Below are positions 10,862 to 22,800 of a stretch of 64,000 bases of DNA, in pieces. Made by a program: the position numbers and the translations under genes. Every line of letters starts with the position of its first letter. The first letter of the stretch is position 1. The stretch is from Argyresthia goedartella (lineage: Eukaryota > Arthropoda > Insecta > Lepidoptera > Argyresthiidae). The notes below the pieces were generated by a model, which did not search any database, was not told the DNA's origin, and was given only the letters and a program-made list of their open reading frames with translations. The stretch lies in contig OX463807.1 of the NCBI GenBank assembly GCA_949825045.1, forward strand, positions 38,336,749 through 38,400,748. Reading direction: 5' to 3'.

Positions 10862-11785
10862 GAGGTGGCGGAGAAGGTGGTGGGCTCCCAGCCTTCGCGC
10901 CACTCATAGGTGCCATCTGACACCCGCCCGTAACACGCGGTGAGCCAGCGGCCCGAAGTCCTCGCTGACCGTGGACAGCGGCGACCGAACCCCGGCTATC
11001 CCGCATGTTACCCCCCGCGCTGCCCCCTTCCCCTCGGGGGGGGTCCCGTCCGCGGGTACCCCAGTCACCCCGTTGGTGACTCCCGTTGCCCGGAGGGGGA
11101 CTGGGTCCGGCCCTGGTTGGGCCCTGTGGCCGACCAACCTGAGTCCGGCCCTGGTGACCGTCCGAAGGGCCTGACCGATTCAGGCACAACACTATGTGGT
11201 GCTTGTCACCACAGCACTCACAGGGGAACGCGCGCGAGCACTCGCTGAGCGTGTGCGGCCCCAAACAACCGAAACACAATCGGTGACGGAAGACTATCTT
11301 CCTGCGGGCAGCTACCCCGATCGCCTTAAATTTGGCGCAACTGGTCACGTCATGACCGGCACTGTTGCAGTGCACACAGCCGTCACCCGACGGCGCGGAA
11401 TTCAAAACGCCAAATTGTTTCGACCGCCCACCCCCCCGTGGGGGCGGGGGGCGCGGCCCCTCCCGCATCCGCGCGGGTTGGCGCTGCACACTGGCCTCCG
11501 TCTCCAGTGTGTCACATCGCCTACATTCACCCTCCAAAAAATCCTTCAATTAGACGAGCGTGGGCAGTTCCGTGCTACTGCCCCATGCAGCTGTTCAAAC
11601 CGAATTTGAACAGCTGCAGGCAACCGTGACAAACCCATATACAAAACAATGTATGACCATTGGTCTACCGGAAGACCAAGGTTCTGAAGGGCCTTAGTGG
11701 CCACCAGCACAGGGTTGAGCACCTGTACTCGGATGTCAACATCCCGGGTTACTTTAGGGATGCTAAACAGCTATTCATAACTTTA
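10862..11785 (-). pseudogene. BEL/Pao gag fragment (diverged family)
   Basis: A GC-rich block read on the minus strand. It carries three zinc-knuckle-like motifs in the same order as in the two larger BEL/Pao elements of this window: CVHCNSAGHDVTSC, CFGCLGPHTLSEC and CECCGDKHHIVLC. Upstream (about 11640-11785) the sequence also aligns with their gag (phrases like LFSIP and QNLGLPV), but across frameshifts. The downstream part is rich in G, P and R. No protease, RT or LTR is attached. It is wedged between the 3' tail of LINE-A and a fragment of a LINE-A relative. Similarity to the other gags is clear but low, so it is a different BEL family. Confidence 0.7.
11586..11618. repeat. Perfect 13-bp palindromic hairpin
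   Basis: GCAGCTGTTCAAA and its exact complement are separated by about 5 nt. It lies inside the gag fragment and may simply be a chance structure in that coding sequence. Confidence 0.5.
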
Positions 11786-11789
11786 CTCT

Positions 11790-12673
11790 GACACTGGATA
11801 CATTGTACCTGTCTAATAAATATAGAAAATTAGTAGCTACATTGTTAGCTTACAATATATGCGACGCAGCTATAGTTGGTTTAACTAAGTTCAACTTGAC
11901 ATCAGCTTATTTTAAGAGTAATATGACATGCACCCCTATTGGGAATTCACCTGTTAATTATACTTTGCATGCAACATTGGAATCTGTTCCAAGTAATTTA
12001 AATTAGTTCATAAGACAATAGAGGAAATCTCTAGCATACAAGAGCCACTAAATATGTCAAAATGTAAGCCCCAGTTAAATACTGCCCATCAAAACATCCA
12101 GGGGCTACCTGGCAAAGAACTTGTATAAGAATTATTTCTAAAAAATTCTGACATTGATATTATTTGTGTTACTGAACACTGGTTGAAGGAAAATATGATG
12201 TCTTTTAACATAAATAATTACAAAATTGTCAGTTGTTACAATAGAAAGACTGCTGATAGAGGTGGTTCTTTAATCTTAGTGAAAAATAATATTAAGGTGA
12301 AACAACGGAAAGATATTCTTGCACTTACTGTTGAAAGACAAATAGAGGTATCCTGTGTTGAGTTAGATAGCCATATTATTGTTTGTGTCTACAGACCACC
12401 GAGGGATGAAAAAGGCCATGGCAATTTCGAAATATTTGAGAAAATTATGGAGGAAGCCCTCATTAAACTTTGTAATAACAGAAAAAAGTTAATTATTTGT
12501 GGCGATCTTAATGTAGATCTGCTTGTAGATACAACACTGAAGCGACGATTAATAACTCTGTTCAAACCATTTAATTTATGTCATGTATTTCTAGAGCCGA
12601 CTAGAATTACACTTACCAGCCAAACTTGCTTAGATAACGTTTTTTGTGACTGTGCCTGCTTTCATTCAGTATG
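11790..12673 (+). pseudogene. Internal fragment of a LINE-A-related element (ORF1 end and endonuclease)
   Basis: The block begins with a match to the last residues of LINE-A ORF1 (TLYLSNKYRKLVA against TFYLSNYCKRQIA). It keeps the linker TTTAAATTAGTTCATAAGACAA and then the AP-endonuclease: a TEHWL-type motif near 12170, VYRPP at 12390, CGDLNVDLL at 12500, and EPTRITLTSQTCLDNV before a stop at 12672. There is no RT and no 3' tail, so it is an internal fragment and not a simple 5'-truncated copy. Divergence from LINE-A is high, implying a separate subfamily. Confidence 0.75.
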
Positions 12674-14050
12674 AGGTATTTGTATATTCAATGTGAAAAA
12701 TAATTTAATTTATCATAAGCCCCGCAGTATAAAAATGCGCTTGTCCCACAGTTCCCATCAATTTGATTAATTGATTGATTGACTACTAAAGTGGTGGCTC
12801 CTTAGAAGCCTTCTAAGAAGTTATTTAGAATTTCTAGTAAAGGAAGGGAGACCGACGCATACCTCTGTCCCTGCTAATGACAGATGTCAAATGCTACTTC
12901 TAAGAATGACTCCACTTTAATTCTGAATCCAAATAAGAGGTTATGTCGTAGCCATATCGAAGAATTGACCATATCACGAAATGGCCAAGCATGGTTGAAT
13001 CAGAACTTTCATTGAACGAAGAAATCTTTTAGGTGAACGATAAAGGGGGTGAGCGCAGTCTTCGTTAATACTAAAAATATTAGGTAGTTTTAATTAAAAT
13101 GCTTTTAAACATATATGCTTCATCAAATCATATTCATATACATCATAAAGCAACTTTTGAATGCAAAAAGCTTATTTCTTAAGATCGATGAATTATGACA
13201 CAGGAAAGTTCATCGCCATTATACAATAATAAGTATTACAGAATAAATAAAATGGTACAATCAATACTTGATAACTACATATTTGATAATTATATTTTAG
13301 GTGCATATACTTACGTATTTTTGATAAATGATGGTAAAAATAATACCAAACATTCATTTTTAAACTTTAAATTACCTTCTTTAAATTTTAGATAGCGACA
13401 TTACATTGAAATTGGAAAAGTACTTGATTTGGTCTGCAAATTTTTCATCATTCATATCTTTAGGGGAAGAGCCTTGCTACTTATTCCAAAACACAGGGGA
13501 AACCCTACCTTGGGGAGTATCGACTCTGACGTTATTTTCGCCAACTACCAACACCTAATCTCATAAACAGATGATGCATCTATCTTTAGTTTAGTTTATA
13601 TAACATGAAACTGTACCTTTCTTATTCTGTATTCATTTGTCATATTGTAATTTTTGCGAAATGTTTATTGAAAAAAATCATTACATTACAAAGATTATTG
13701 CACCCATTCTGATAATTTCATGAAATGGTCGGCCAGATCTGTCGTAACAGATATATCACAAACATCAAAAAGTGAATTATGATTTATGTTTTATGGAGGT
13801 ACCTATAAAATTATTCAATCATAATTTGAACAAAGTTTTCCGTGGTTGCTCCCACCACAAGTAGACAGGCTTACAAATATGTTTGACCTACTTAGAGATA
13901 CACTTTGTATTTTTCTACTAACTGTACTCACAAGAAGTGACGTCATACGCCTAGACCATAGCCCGACGGTACGCACATTACTCTGTGGGGCACCTACTAT
14001 TGAGGCTTTCTTGGAACAATATTGTCATCTTTGTAGGTATTAACATAGAT
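12674..14050. other. Non-coding stretch with one repeat-module copy
   Basis: No recognisable coding sequence. Around 13030-13065 lies AAAGGGGGTGAGCG, an inverted partial copy of the module seen at 1100 and 1548. The open frames at 13195-13395 and 13846-14043 carry no domain I can name. Confidence 0.45.
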
Positions 14051-14060
14051 TGTCATTTTC

Positions 14061-14345
14061 AGGGACGTCAAATGGTTGCAAGCGTTTATCATTTTCTCAA
14101 AGAGGAACATGAGTTCACTGAACTTCACAAAGAGCCAAATTGTGATATATCACATTTGCGTAATATTACAAAGCGCACATCAGAGGCAACGGGTGTAAGT
14201 CCACGAACCGTTCAGAAAATATTACAAGAAGAAAGGCAAGGCGCCAAAAATAAACCAGGTGTGGTCTGGAAGACGAAAAACCCGAAAAGAGAGAGATTAA
14301 AGAAGGTGCAACAAGAAAAAACGAAAAAAACTAAGAAGAATCAAA
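14061..14345 (+). pseudogene. Possible N-terminus of a DDE transposase
   Basis: The frame reads GRQMVASVYHFLKEEHEF, then ITKRTSEATGVSPRTVQKIL, then a Lys-rich tail. The layout (helical start, then ATGVSxRTVxKIL as helix-turn-helix) resembles the DNA-binding N-terminus of an abundant insect transposase/DDE_3-like family. A TTTTCAG acceptor-like site sits just before GGACGTCAAATG at about 14062. No catalytic DDE part follows; the frame runs into a TTTA repeat. The assignment rests on one motif and is tentative. Confidence 0.4.
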
Positions 14346-14352
14346 ACCAAAA

Positions 14353-14395
14353 TGTTTTTATTTATTTATTTATTTATTTATTTACATATTTATTA
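14353..14395. repeat. (TTTA)n microsatellite
   Basis: About ten uninterrupted-to-near-perfect TTTA units directly after the Lys-rich transposase-like frame. Confidence 0.85.
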
Positions 14396-15121
14396 TGTTG
14401 AACAAACAAAAACATAACATTGCTTCTGGCCCCACACTAGGTGTTGATGATGAACTGTACATGTTGATGATGAGCCTAAACAATAAAATCAAATCAGAGT
14501 TACAAGAATGTCAAAACAGTTAGTTCATAAACTAACGCGTTAGTTTCTAAACTATGGACAAATTGCAAACCAGACCGACAGGATTAAGAATTTAGGTTTT
14601 TTTGTACATGTCTTCGCTGCGCTCGCCCCCTCTAGTCTTCACATAAGCTACCGCAGTGTGTGCCCTGGTATTTTCTTTGCAATTCAAGTTTAAACGTGTT
14701 CACAATTTAACGGTTTTATTATAAATTTACGTGCCATATTGTAAACAGTACGGCCCTATTTAAAATTTACCGATAGTTTGTAAACTAACGAGAGAGAAAA
14801 AAGTTAGATTTAGCTAACTAACGGTTTTGACAATCTTACGGTGACATGTACATCACATTCAAGGCAAATAAAAGTTCATTCAAATGAGTTGGAAGACTTT
14901 GGCTTTAGGTTCAAAAAAACATAAAACATGCGTTTTAAGGAATTAATTTCAAAAAGGGGAAAAGAGGGGGTTGGAGTTTCTTTGAAACTCAAACACTACT
15001 CTATGATCATGATCATAAACCCAAAGCTTATAGCATACCTATAGGTAGATATGAGAGGTCATTGACAGCGTATTTTTCTCAATTGCCCAAAGGGGAGCAA
15101 AGGGGCTGGGAGGGACAACAA
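14396..15121. other. Non-coding stretch with repeat-module copy
   Basis: No gene seen. 14610-14670 repeats the dispersed module (CTTCGCTGCGCTCGCCCCCT, then ATAAGCTACCGCAGTG). The end of this stretch leads into the left arm of the inverted duplication. Confidence 0.5.
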
Positions 15122-15340
15122 TAGTTATTTTTGTCACAAGGGATCAAAATGATGTATTTACGGCGAGGGCGGTACATTGAATCCAGAGTGATGCGAAGGA
15201 TTCTACGATAGAATCCTGAGTGTAGCGAGGGATTCTTAGTTAGAAACCTGAGCGCAACGAAGTATTCAAGCGTTAACGCCCATGACGAAAACAATTTTGC
15301 TCCTGAGTGACACATACAACTTTTCACACCGACAATGAGG
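15122..15340. repeat. MITE-like dispersed repeat
   Basis: Shares AAATGATGTATTTACGGCGA and neighbouring sequence with 4230-4290 and, inverted, with 58383-58590. It contains alternating GGATTCTA and TAGAATCC-type inverted motifs at 15193-15240. Confidence 0.6.
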
Positions 15341-16168
15341 AAAAATGAAATAAAATGCTCTAAAAATAATGAATTATACTTTCACCACTTTTACAGTAAT
15401 CGAACAACGAAAACAAAACTTTTTTTATGATGGCGGATTGTGAAGGAATAGGGAAAGGTTATCACAGATAAAATATTCCTTTGCTTCTTTTACGAATGTG
15501 TAACAATAATCGAATCGAATATTAAAATGGTATGGGATATCAATATTCATTATATCACAATAACAGCTATCGATAGTTTTCATTTCAGTAAAACATAATT
15601 TAATGTGTTTTTTTTTTTATTCATAAAGTTGTTGTTGTTAAAGTAAAAATTACAATCGATCTGTATTAAATTGGATCTGTATTAAATTGCTACATGCCAA
15701 TGAATGTCGTGGAGCAAAACTTACTTTTCCGAATGATAAATGTGGGAAAAATCTTCTTGACCATTGAAGCTGAAAGGCAGGTAGATAGTATAGAGGTAGG
15801 GAAAGGAATACGTGTATACGACTTTGAAGGTATTTTGCGACAGAACGGATCAAGGGTACAAAACACGAAATTAAAAGAAGAAACGGGTTACTTTTGACGC
15901 TTTCGGAGATGCTGTGGTGCTCAGATAAATGTTATTAAATCTTGGTACTCAATACCCTTCGTGTTCGTCTCGCACTTGCCTATTTTTACAAGACTCCACG
16001 CGGATAAACCGCGGGAAATTGGTTTATGTAAAATAGTTTATAACTTTGCTGTTAATAATCACTACTTAAAACTTTTTGATCATATTTACCAACCAATAAA
16101 GTAAATATAATTTCTTTTAATTTATTTTATTTCATCATCTATCACCTATACTAGGATTTTCAATTTAA

Positions 16169-16283
16169 GGCCAGAAATGTAAACTAACAAATGTCATTTT
16201 CCAGTACAAAAAGTATAATATGAATGTAAAAGTCAACGGTTTTGTTCTAGAAAATGACAGTTGTTTGTTTATATTTCAGGCCT
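16169..16283. repeat. Hairpin with ~34-bp arms
   Basis: 16169-16202 (starting GGCCAGAAATGTAAAC) is inverted with a few mismatches at 16248-16283 (ending TATATTTCAGGCC). The counterpart in the other arm is 57431-57543. MITE-like; no coding content. Confidence 0.7.
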
Positions 16284-16911
16284 CAAATAAAAAATCGCGG
16301 TATAGTAAGTATTGGATAGAACATTATTGCTGTGGGTCCGGGAAAGTCTGCAACAGCTGGAAGAGTATAGTTTGAAGTACAAGCCGCAGCCGCAAGGACT
16401 TCAGTAATACGAGTCAGGCAAATTCCGCTAAGGCTTATGTTATGTATATAGTGTTTTCACGCCACTGCGCGGAAATATGACCAAAGATGGATTAAAATGA
16501 GAGTAGAAAATAGTTCTTAGTAGAACAATTCAAAAACAGTCCATCAATGTAGATTTGCAAAGTAAAATGTAGAGTTTAGCGGCCTTTTTTACTTTCTACT
16601 CGGCTATTGGTCGATTATTTTTGACATTAGTAACTCGTTCAGAAAATAACAAAATTATTAGAGCAACATTACATTTGTGCGTTTAATTAAAAAATTAAAA
16701 CGTTAAATTCGCTCAATGAATGTGTACTTTTACGATTGTAGGCGTTTTTTATTTAAGTATGTGAAAAACGCCTTTGCATGCTCAAAAAAGTATAAATAAA
16801 AAATTTGAAAAGGCGGGAAGGAAAATTTCTTCTGTCTGTTCTTTAGATCGGAAACAAACATTCAGATAATTGTGTATAATTCTGTACGATTTTAAATAAA
16901 AATAAATAACA

Positions 16912-17986
16912 ATGAGTGACACGAGTACGGACATGGATCTTACACCGCCGGAAATTCAAAACACTGCAAAGTCAGTGATTCGAAATTTACTGCCCATTAA
17001 AACCCGAAATAAATATAAGAAAGTGTATGAAAATTTAAAGACATGGCAAATAATAAAAAAAACAAACTCTTACTCTGAAAGTGTAATGCTGACGTATTTT
17101 GATGAACTCTCGAAAAAATATAAATCCTCCACTTTTGGGGCATTTATTTAATGCTGAAGGCAACGCTTAATACGGAGCACAACATCATTATCAAAAACTA
17201 CACCAAGTTACTAACTCTATTGAAAAGGCTATCAGAAGGCTTTCAATCAAAAAAATCAAAAGTCTTGACAGCGGAAAATGTTGAAAGTTTCTTGAGAGAT
17301 GCACCTGATGAAGTGAAGATGAACAAAGGTAAGTTATTTCACAACGTGACCGATGGTTATTTTTCCTTTACGTTGCTTAATATATTTTGTATCAACCAAA
17401 TTATTAGCATTATAACAGGTCATTTTAATATTTGGAGTAAATGGGGCATGCAGGACAGCTGAATTAATTAATATAAAAATCGATGACATTGAAGAACACC
17501 ACGATATGATTTTGGTCAAACTTCAAATTGGAAATTGTCAAAAAATATATAAACCTCCGCCCGGAAAACGCGAGATGTGATAGATTTTTCCTAAATTATG
17601 TTAATTATCAATGTATCAAGCAGCCTATAGGCCGGCATAAACTTGGTGCTATACCAAAAACGATTGCGGCCTATTTGAAGCTACCGGACGCTGAATCTTA
17701 CACCGGTCACTGCTTTCGAAGAACCTCGGCAACTCTGCTAGCAGACTCCGGTGCCAATTTAACCACATTGAAAAGGCATGGCGGTTGGGCATCGGATAAG
17801 GTGGCAGAAGGATACATAGCAGTCTCAGTAGAAAATAAAGTCAAAGTCAACCACCAAATTAATGAGGCGATAAATTTACGTGCTCGTCCGTCTACATCAG
17901 CAGATACGAAAGCAGGACCATCAACACCTAAGGAAACCTTACTGTCAAATTCACCTCATCCTGCATCATTCGATGATATCCCATAA
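16912..17986 (+). pseudogene. Crypton-type tyrosine recombinase, left-arm copy
   Basis: The N-terminal part (ATG at 16912) holds a core-binding-like region with STFGAFI; a shift at about 17148 moves the frame to the piece starting at 17151. A GTAAGT at 17329 and an ACAG at 17415-17418 bracket a 90-bp intron-like segment. After it, in a shifted frame, comes ILIFGVNGACRTAELINI, which holds the first catalytic Arg. A gap near 17525 removes the segment that normally follows. The last piece (17528-17986) has the box II motif TGHCFRRTSATLLADSG (H-x-x-R), then LKRHGGW and the likely nucleophile Tyr in EGYIA. This set of residues is the tyrosine-recombinase signature, and the architecture fits insect Cryptons, DNA transposons mobilised by a tyrosine recombinase. 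The three frame lesions make it inactive. Confidence 0.75.
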
Positions 17987-18191
17987 GCATCACACTCCAT
18001 AACGGCCGAAATGACACAAAATACTAATATAAATGTTCCGGGAAAAAGCATTTCCTTGTCATTCCACAACTGCCCTAATGCGAATATCAATATTACTTTT
18101 AACTAAACTGTGTATTATACTGTGTACTCAACCTGTTTTATTTCCTTACATTAGGCGTGAAAAGCACATAGTAAATGCCTCGGTAGAAATT

Positions 18192-18264
18192 GCAATAGAT
18201 GGACTCGCATCTTCGCGGGCCTCACCTGCGGCTCGGCCCGCGAACTAACTCGTCCATCTATTGC
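18192..18264. repeat. Hairpin flanking the Crypton 3' side
   Basis: GCAATAGATGGAC at 18192-18204 is inverted exactly at 18252-18264, with an inner CGCGGG/CCCGCG pair at 18214 and 18237. The right arm keeps only one side (55692-55704); its 241-bp deletion ends inside this hairpin. Confidence 0.75.
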
Positions 18265-18298
18265 TTACTTTCTATACCTGGGCAACAATGTACTATTA

Positions 18299-18820
18299 CT
18301 AACAAAATGCAAGAAAATAAAGGAAAATTCTGTAGTAAAATAGTAGCTTTTTAGTTCGGTTTTCCACCAATGGGAGGTATGTAGGCTCTTTTTGAGGCAA
18401 TGCTACTCGATGGTACGATCCGCCTTGCGACGGTGTTTTGCCGATGTATGATTCGAAGGCAAAATAAATTGCGCAGGCCACTCTGTACTAACTTTCTCGC
18501 TTGATGCTTTCGGTGTTGTTATTTAAATAATAGTTGGTGGATATTCGTGTGCAGGCGTTTAGGAGACGTTTTAAGAAGTTCTAAGATAAAGTATACAGGG
18601 TCTAACAGAAAGGGAGTTGCAAGCCGAAAGGTGGTTCTTAGGGACATCATTGTGAACAACTTTTATTATGGAACCGACAGATCTGATCAGAGCGACTTTA
18701 TTTTTCTTATCTCAATACATTTTGGGCATAGCGCTCACCTGAGTTATATCATACTTTATGGTTATTTGGTGGAGTTCAAAATAAAGTTGATTCTCATCAA
18801 GTCGGCCCCATACTAAAAGT
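18299..18820. other. Unassigned shared sequence of the arm
   Basis: A minus-strand frame (18299-18481) and a plus-strand frame (18547-18816) are open here and similar in the other arm, but such conservation is expected from the recent duplication alone. Neither shows a domain I recognise. Confidence 0.3.
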
Positions 18821-18888
18821 TGTTTAGAATGAGTTCAGTTGTTCAGAATGGGCTTAGGCTCTAGAGCTGACTACGGAAAACAGCCATC

Positions 18889-18970
18889 CATACATAAATA
18901 CATAGACACGCACACAGACACACATATTGTATGTATATGTGTGTCTGTGTGCGTGTGTATGTATTTATTT
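18889..18970. repeat. Palindrome of CA/TG-rich arms
   Basis: 18889-18926 and 18935-18970 are near-perfect inverted copies built around ACACACGCACACAGACACAC; the loop is about 8 nt. The counterpart is at 54986-55066. Microsatellite-like content in a palindrome. Confidence 0.75.
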
Positions 18971-19173
18971 GTTTTTTTTTTTCACTTTTTCGGACTAACT
19001 TAACGATAGAGAACCTATCCCCATCAAAATCTCAACCTCGATTACTTTATGATTACAATACTTCCTTAATTTTCACTTCGTTCAACTCGAAAAGTAAAAA
19101 ATAATAGTAAACGGAAACAGTGCATAATTGCATATCATGTCCGAAGTTTTAATAAAACGTTACTTACACACAT

Positions 19174-19220
19174 AACTTTCTGGCGCGCTTTATGTTTGAA
19201 ATTAGGCGCGTCAGAAAGTT
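19174..19220. repeat. 15-bp stem hairpin
   Basis: AACTTTCTGGCGCGC at 19174-19188 pairs with GCGCGTCAGAAAGTT at 19206-19220 with one mismatch. The counterpart is at 54738-54783. Confidence 0.7.
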
Positions 19221-19843
19221 TTTACTTTCATAGTACATGTTGGAGTCTTGTCTTTACTTTGGCTGTAATGATATTTTGTATATTGTTTTACGAAAGTAGA
19301 TCTGTAAATTTCCGCGTAAGTTTAAGGTATTATAATTTTTTATCTCAATTTTTCCCGGGTGCGATTTTGTGTGTGAGTTCTTTGAAACAACTGTCGACAA
19401 CTCGACACGCTCACGAGGGCAGAACAAGGGCCCTATTCTTTTATGGAAAACTCATATCGATAGCACCTCGATTACTCCCAAGGGCGCGAAATGCCGTATT
19501 TGGCTTGTCGGCGGCGCACATTTTTTTTTTTGGAGACTGACTGCCTTTTGCGCCCTTCGGAATAATCGATCAGCATTTCCCCTACGAGAATTGAGCCCCA
19601 GGCCTACAGTAACAGTAGGAAGCGGACAGTAAGGACACCTACATAGCCGTACGTCAAACAAGGGGAAGCAGATTCAAGCGAAGTTTTTTCGCTACTGTCT
19701 GTTCTGTACTGTTATGCCATCGTGTGAATGTGAAACTAGCATGAGGGTCGAGAAGTGTTCAGTGTATTTCGTGACCTAAACTGCCTTCGTGGTACTTCTG
19801 ATGAAATGTAGATGGCGTTGCTGTGTTAAAGTTTCTGGATCTG

Positions 19844-22800
19844 ATACCTTGACAACTGATACAATTTCACTCCCTCGAAGGGGTGCTCGGGCAACGCGTT
19901 AAGTGGCTGTCCTATCAAGAAATGGCCTGGGGTCAGAGCCTCCAGGTCATTTGGATCCGAGCTGAGCGGACACAACGGTCGCGAATTGAGAACGCCCTCG
20001 ATCTTACAAAACAATGTCGCGAGCTCCTCAAAAGTCAGCGCGGTCTGACCTACTATACGCCCCAAGTGCGTCTTAGCTGACTTAACTACGGCCTCAAAAA
20101 TCCCACCCCAGTGGGGGCAAATCGGTGGGCTGAAGGTCCACTGTATACCCCGACGGGAGAGGGCCGTTTCAATATCCACTTTATTTACATTCAAAAAGTT
20201 GACTATCTCTCGTAAGTATCGTTCCGCACCTATGTAGTTAGTGCCGTTATCAGAGCGGATCAAAGTTGGAAGTCCCCTTCGAGAAACAAACCTATCCAAA
20301 CAAGCAATGAAAGCCTATGTCGAGAGATCAGCAACGAGCTCGAGATGTACCGCCTTGGTGGATAAACAAACAAACACACATAGGTACGCCTTGTATTGCT
20401 TAGCGGTACGCAATCGTGAACTCTTCACCATAAACGGTCCTGCAAAATCCGTACCAACACCTGAAAACGGTCGACCTCATTCACACGATCAGGGGGCAAG
20501 TCCCCCATGAGAGGTTGCATCGTGGCAGCCTTAAGTCGATAACAAGGCATACACCGAAACACGATGTTCCGTATGACACGGCGGGCAGATAAGATCCAAA
20601 ACTCCCGCTGGAGCGTGGCAAACAACGCGTTACAGCCGGCATGCGCGTTTTTAATATGACGATCAGTCACCAGCAATTCAACTAACTGTCCCCCCTTGGG
20701 GAGCAGAAGTGGGTGACGAGCTGAATACGACAGATTCGCGTTGCGCAATCTTCCTCCTACCCGAAGTAACCCGGTCGTATCAACAAAGGGGTTGAGACGC
20801 GCGACGGCTCCCTTCAATTTCGAACGTCCACTTCTTATAATCTCCAATTCTGCCCCAAACTTCGAGGACTGTACCAACCGGACCAAATTCAACAGCGACT
20901 CGTTTCGCTCTGCCGGAGTCAGAATAGGGTTCAACGTTCGCTGATCGCGAGGAGAACGACAATCTCGAGCGAATCTCCTAATCCAAGTGGACACGTTTAT
21001 CAACTTGTCAAGTGAGCTATACCGGTCCAGCAGAAACCCGGCGTCAGGGTCCTCAGCCTTCTGGGTAACATGCACGGCCGCTCTGGGGCCATGATCCGAA
21101 GATACTTCTACATGGCTGTGGGGCTAGTCCGATTCTCTCTTGGCAAGCCAGGGTGGTCCCCACCACAAATGGTATCTAACGAGTTCAGGAGCCTGACATC
21201 CCCTGGATGCACAATCAGACGGGTTCAATTCTCCTGGTACATGTCTCCAGGTCAGTGGGACCTCAGACGACACAATCTGGGAGACACGGTTCGCAACAAA
21301 AACCTCTAAGTTATGGACCGAAGCCTTCAGCCAGCACAAAACAATCTGGCTGTCCGTCCAAGCGTACACCGTATCCTCCAAAACCACTGACCCACGCAAC
21401 ACTGTTAGAGTGTGATTCAAAAGTTTGGTCAAAAGAGCAGCCCCGGACAGTTCCAGTTTTGGAATCGTCATCCTTGTCCGAATAGGCGCTACCTTGCTTT
21501 TTGCCAAAACCAAACGCACGTCGACCTCCCCGGTGGAGGTGACGGTTCGCAAATAAACCGCTGCCGCAAACCCTCGTTCAGAGGCATCACAAAACCCGTG
21601 AAGGGTTGCCCTGTAATCCATAGCAGGGACCAATTTCCTCGGCAGCGATACATTATTTATGTCCGATAGCGAGGTGAACATTCGCGTCCAATCAGTCAAC
21701 AAATCACCTGAGAGGTGGGTGTCCCAGGTCAACTGAGCCGCCCATAGCCTTTGCATAAAACATTTGAGAGCAAAGGTGACTGGAGAAATCCATCCATTCG
21801 GGTCGAACGTTCTCGCAATCGTTGACAGTACCGACCGCTTCGTCCAGGCCTTCGGTGTTTCTAAAACCACCCGATAGGTAAACTCATCATGGACGGGCCG
21901 GTACTGAATTCCAAGCACTGACAACATGTTAGGGTTGTCAGGATTCTCAAAAACGTGCGGGTCTTGTTGAAACTCATCTGGGAGACCAGCCATCAACTCA
22001 GGGGAGTTGGACATCCACTTGCGTAGTTCATAGCCGCCTCGTTCCAGCAATTGAATGAGCTCGTCACGTCGGTCCAGAGCTTCCTCTACACTGGATGCCC
22101 CTGTGCAGACGTCATCGACGTACAAATCTTGCTCCAGGATAGCGGCTGCTCTAGGATAGCTCACACGGTCACGCGACGCCAACTCCCGCAGGGTACGCAT
22201 CGCCAAATACGGCCTAGACCGTAACCCATACGTGTTCGTGTTTAACTCATAGACCTTGACTGGCTCTGCCGTGGTCTCACGCCAAAGTATCAACTGATAC
22301 CTTCTGTCAGCCGGATGAATTACCGTTTGCCTAAACATCATCCGAATGTCTGCGACAAATACAATCTGGTGTCTCCGAAAGCTCGTGAGAATATCCGAAA
22401 TATCACGACTCAACTTGGGTCCCGAATGTAGACACTGATTCAGGGACATCCCGTTCGAGGTAGGTGCTGACCCATCAAAAACAACTCGAATCTTGCCGGT
22501 AGGGGTTCGCAGGACGGCATGGTGTGGAAGGAAACAATGATCCTCAGATCTCCAGTCCACACCCGATACCGACATGTGTCCTAACGACTCATACTCCCTC
22601 ATGAAATCGACGTATTTTTGTTTAAATACGGCGTCCCTTGACATCCTACGCTCCATCGACATCAATCTCGTCTCAGCCATCTTCCTAGTTTCTCCTAGTG
22701 GCGGTCGATCGGCCCTGAAAGGCAGTCGAGTTACAAAACGACCAGAACGAAGGCGACCAGTACTATTCTGGTAAAACAACTCGCACTCTTCTTCGTCTGC

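Noticed and set aside
15694..15897. Conserved 67-codon gene because it is present in both arms
   Set aside because: Presence in both arms follows from the recent duplication and is not evidence of selection.
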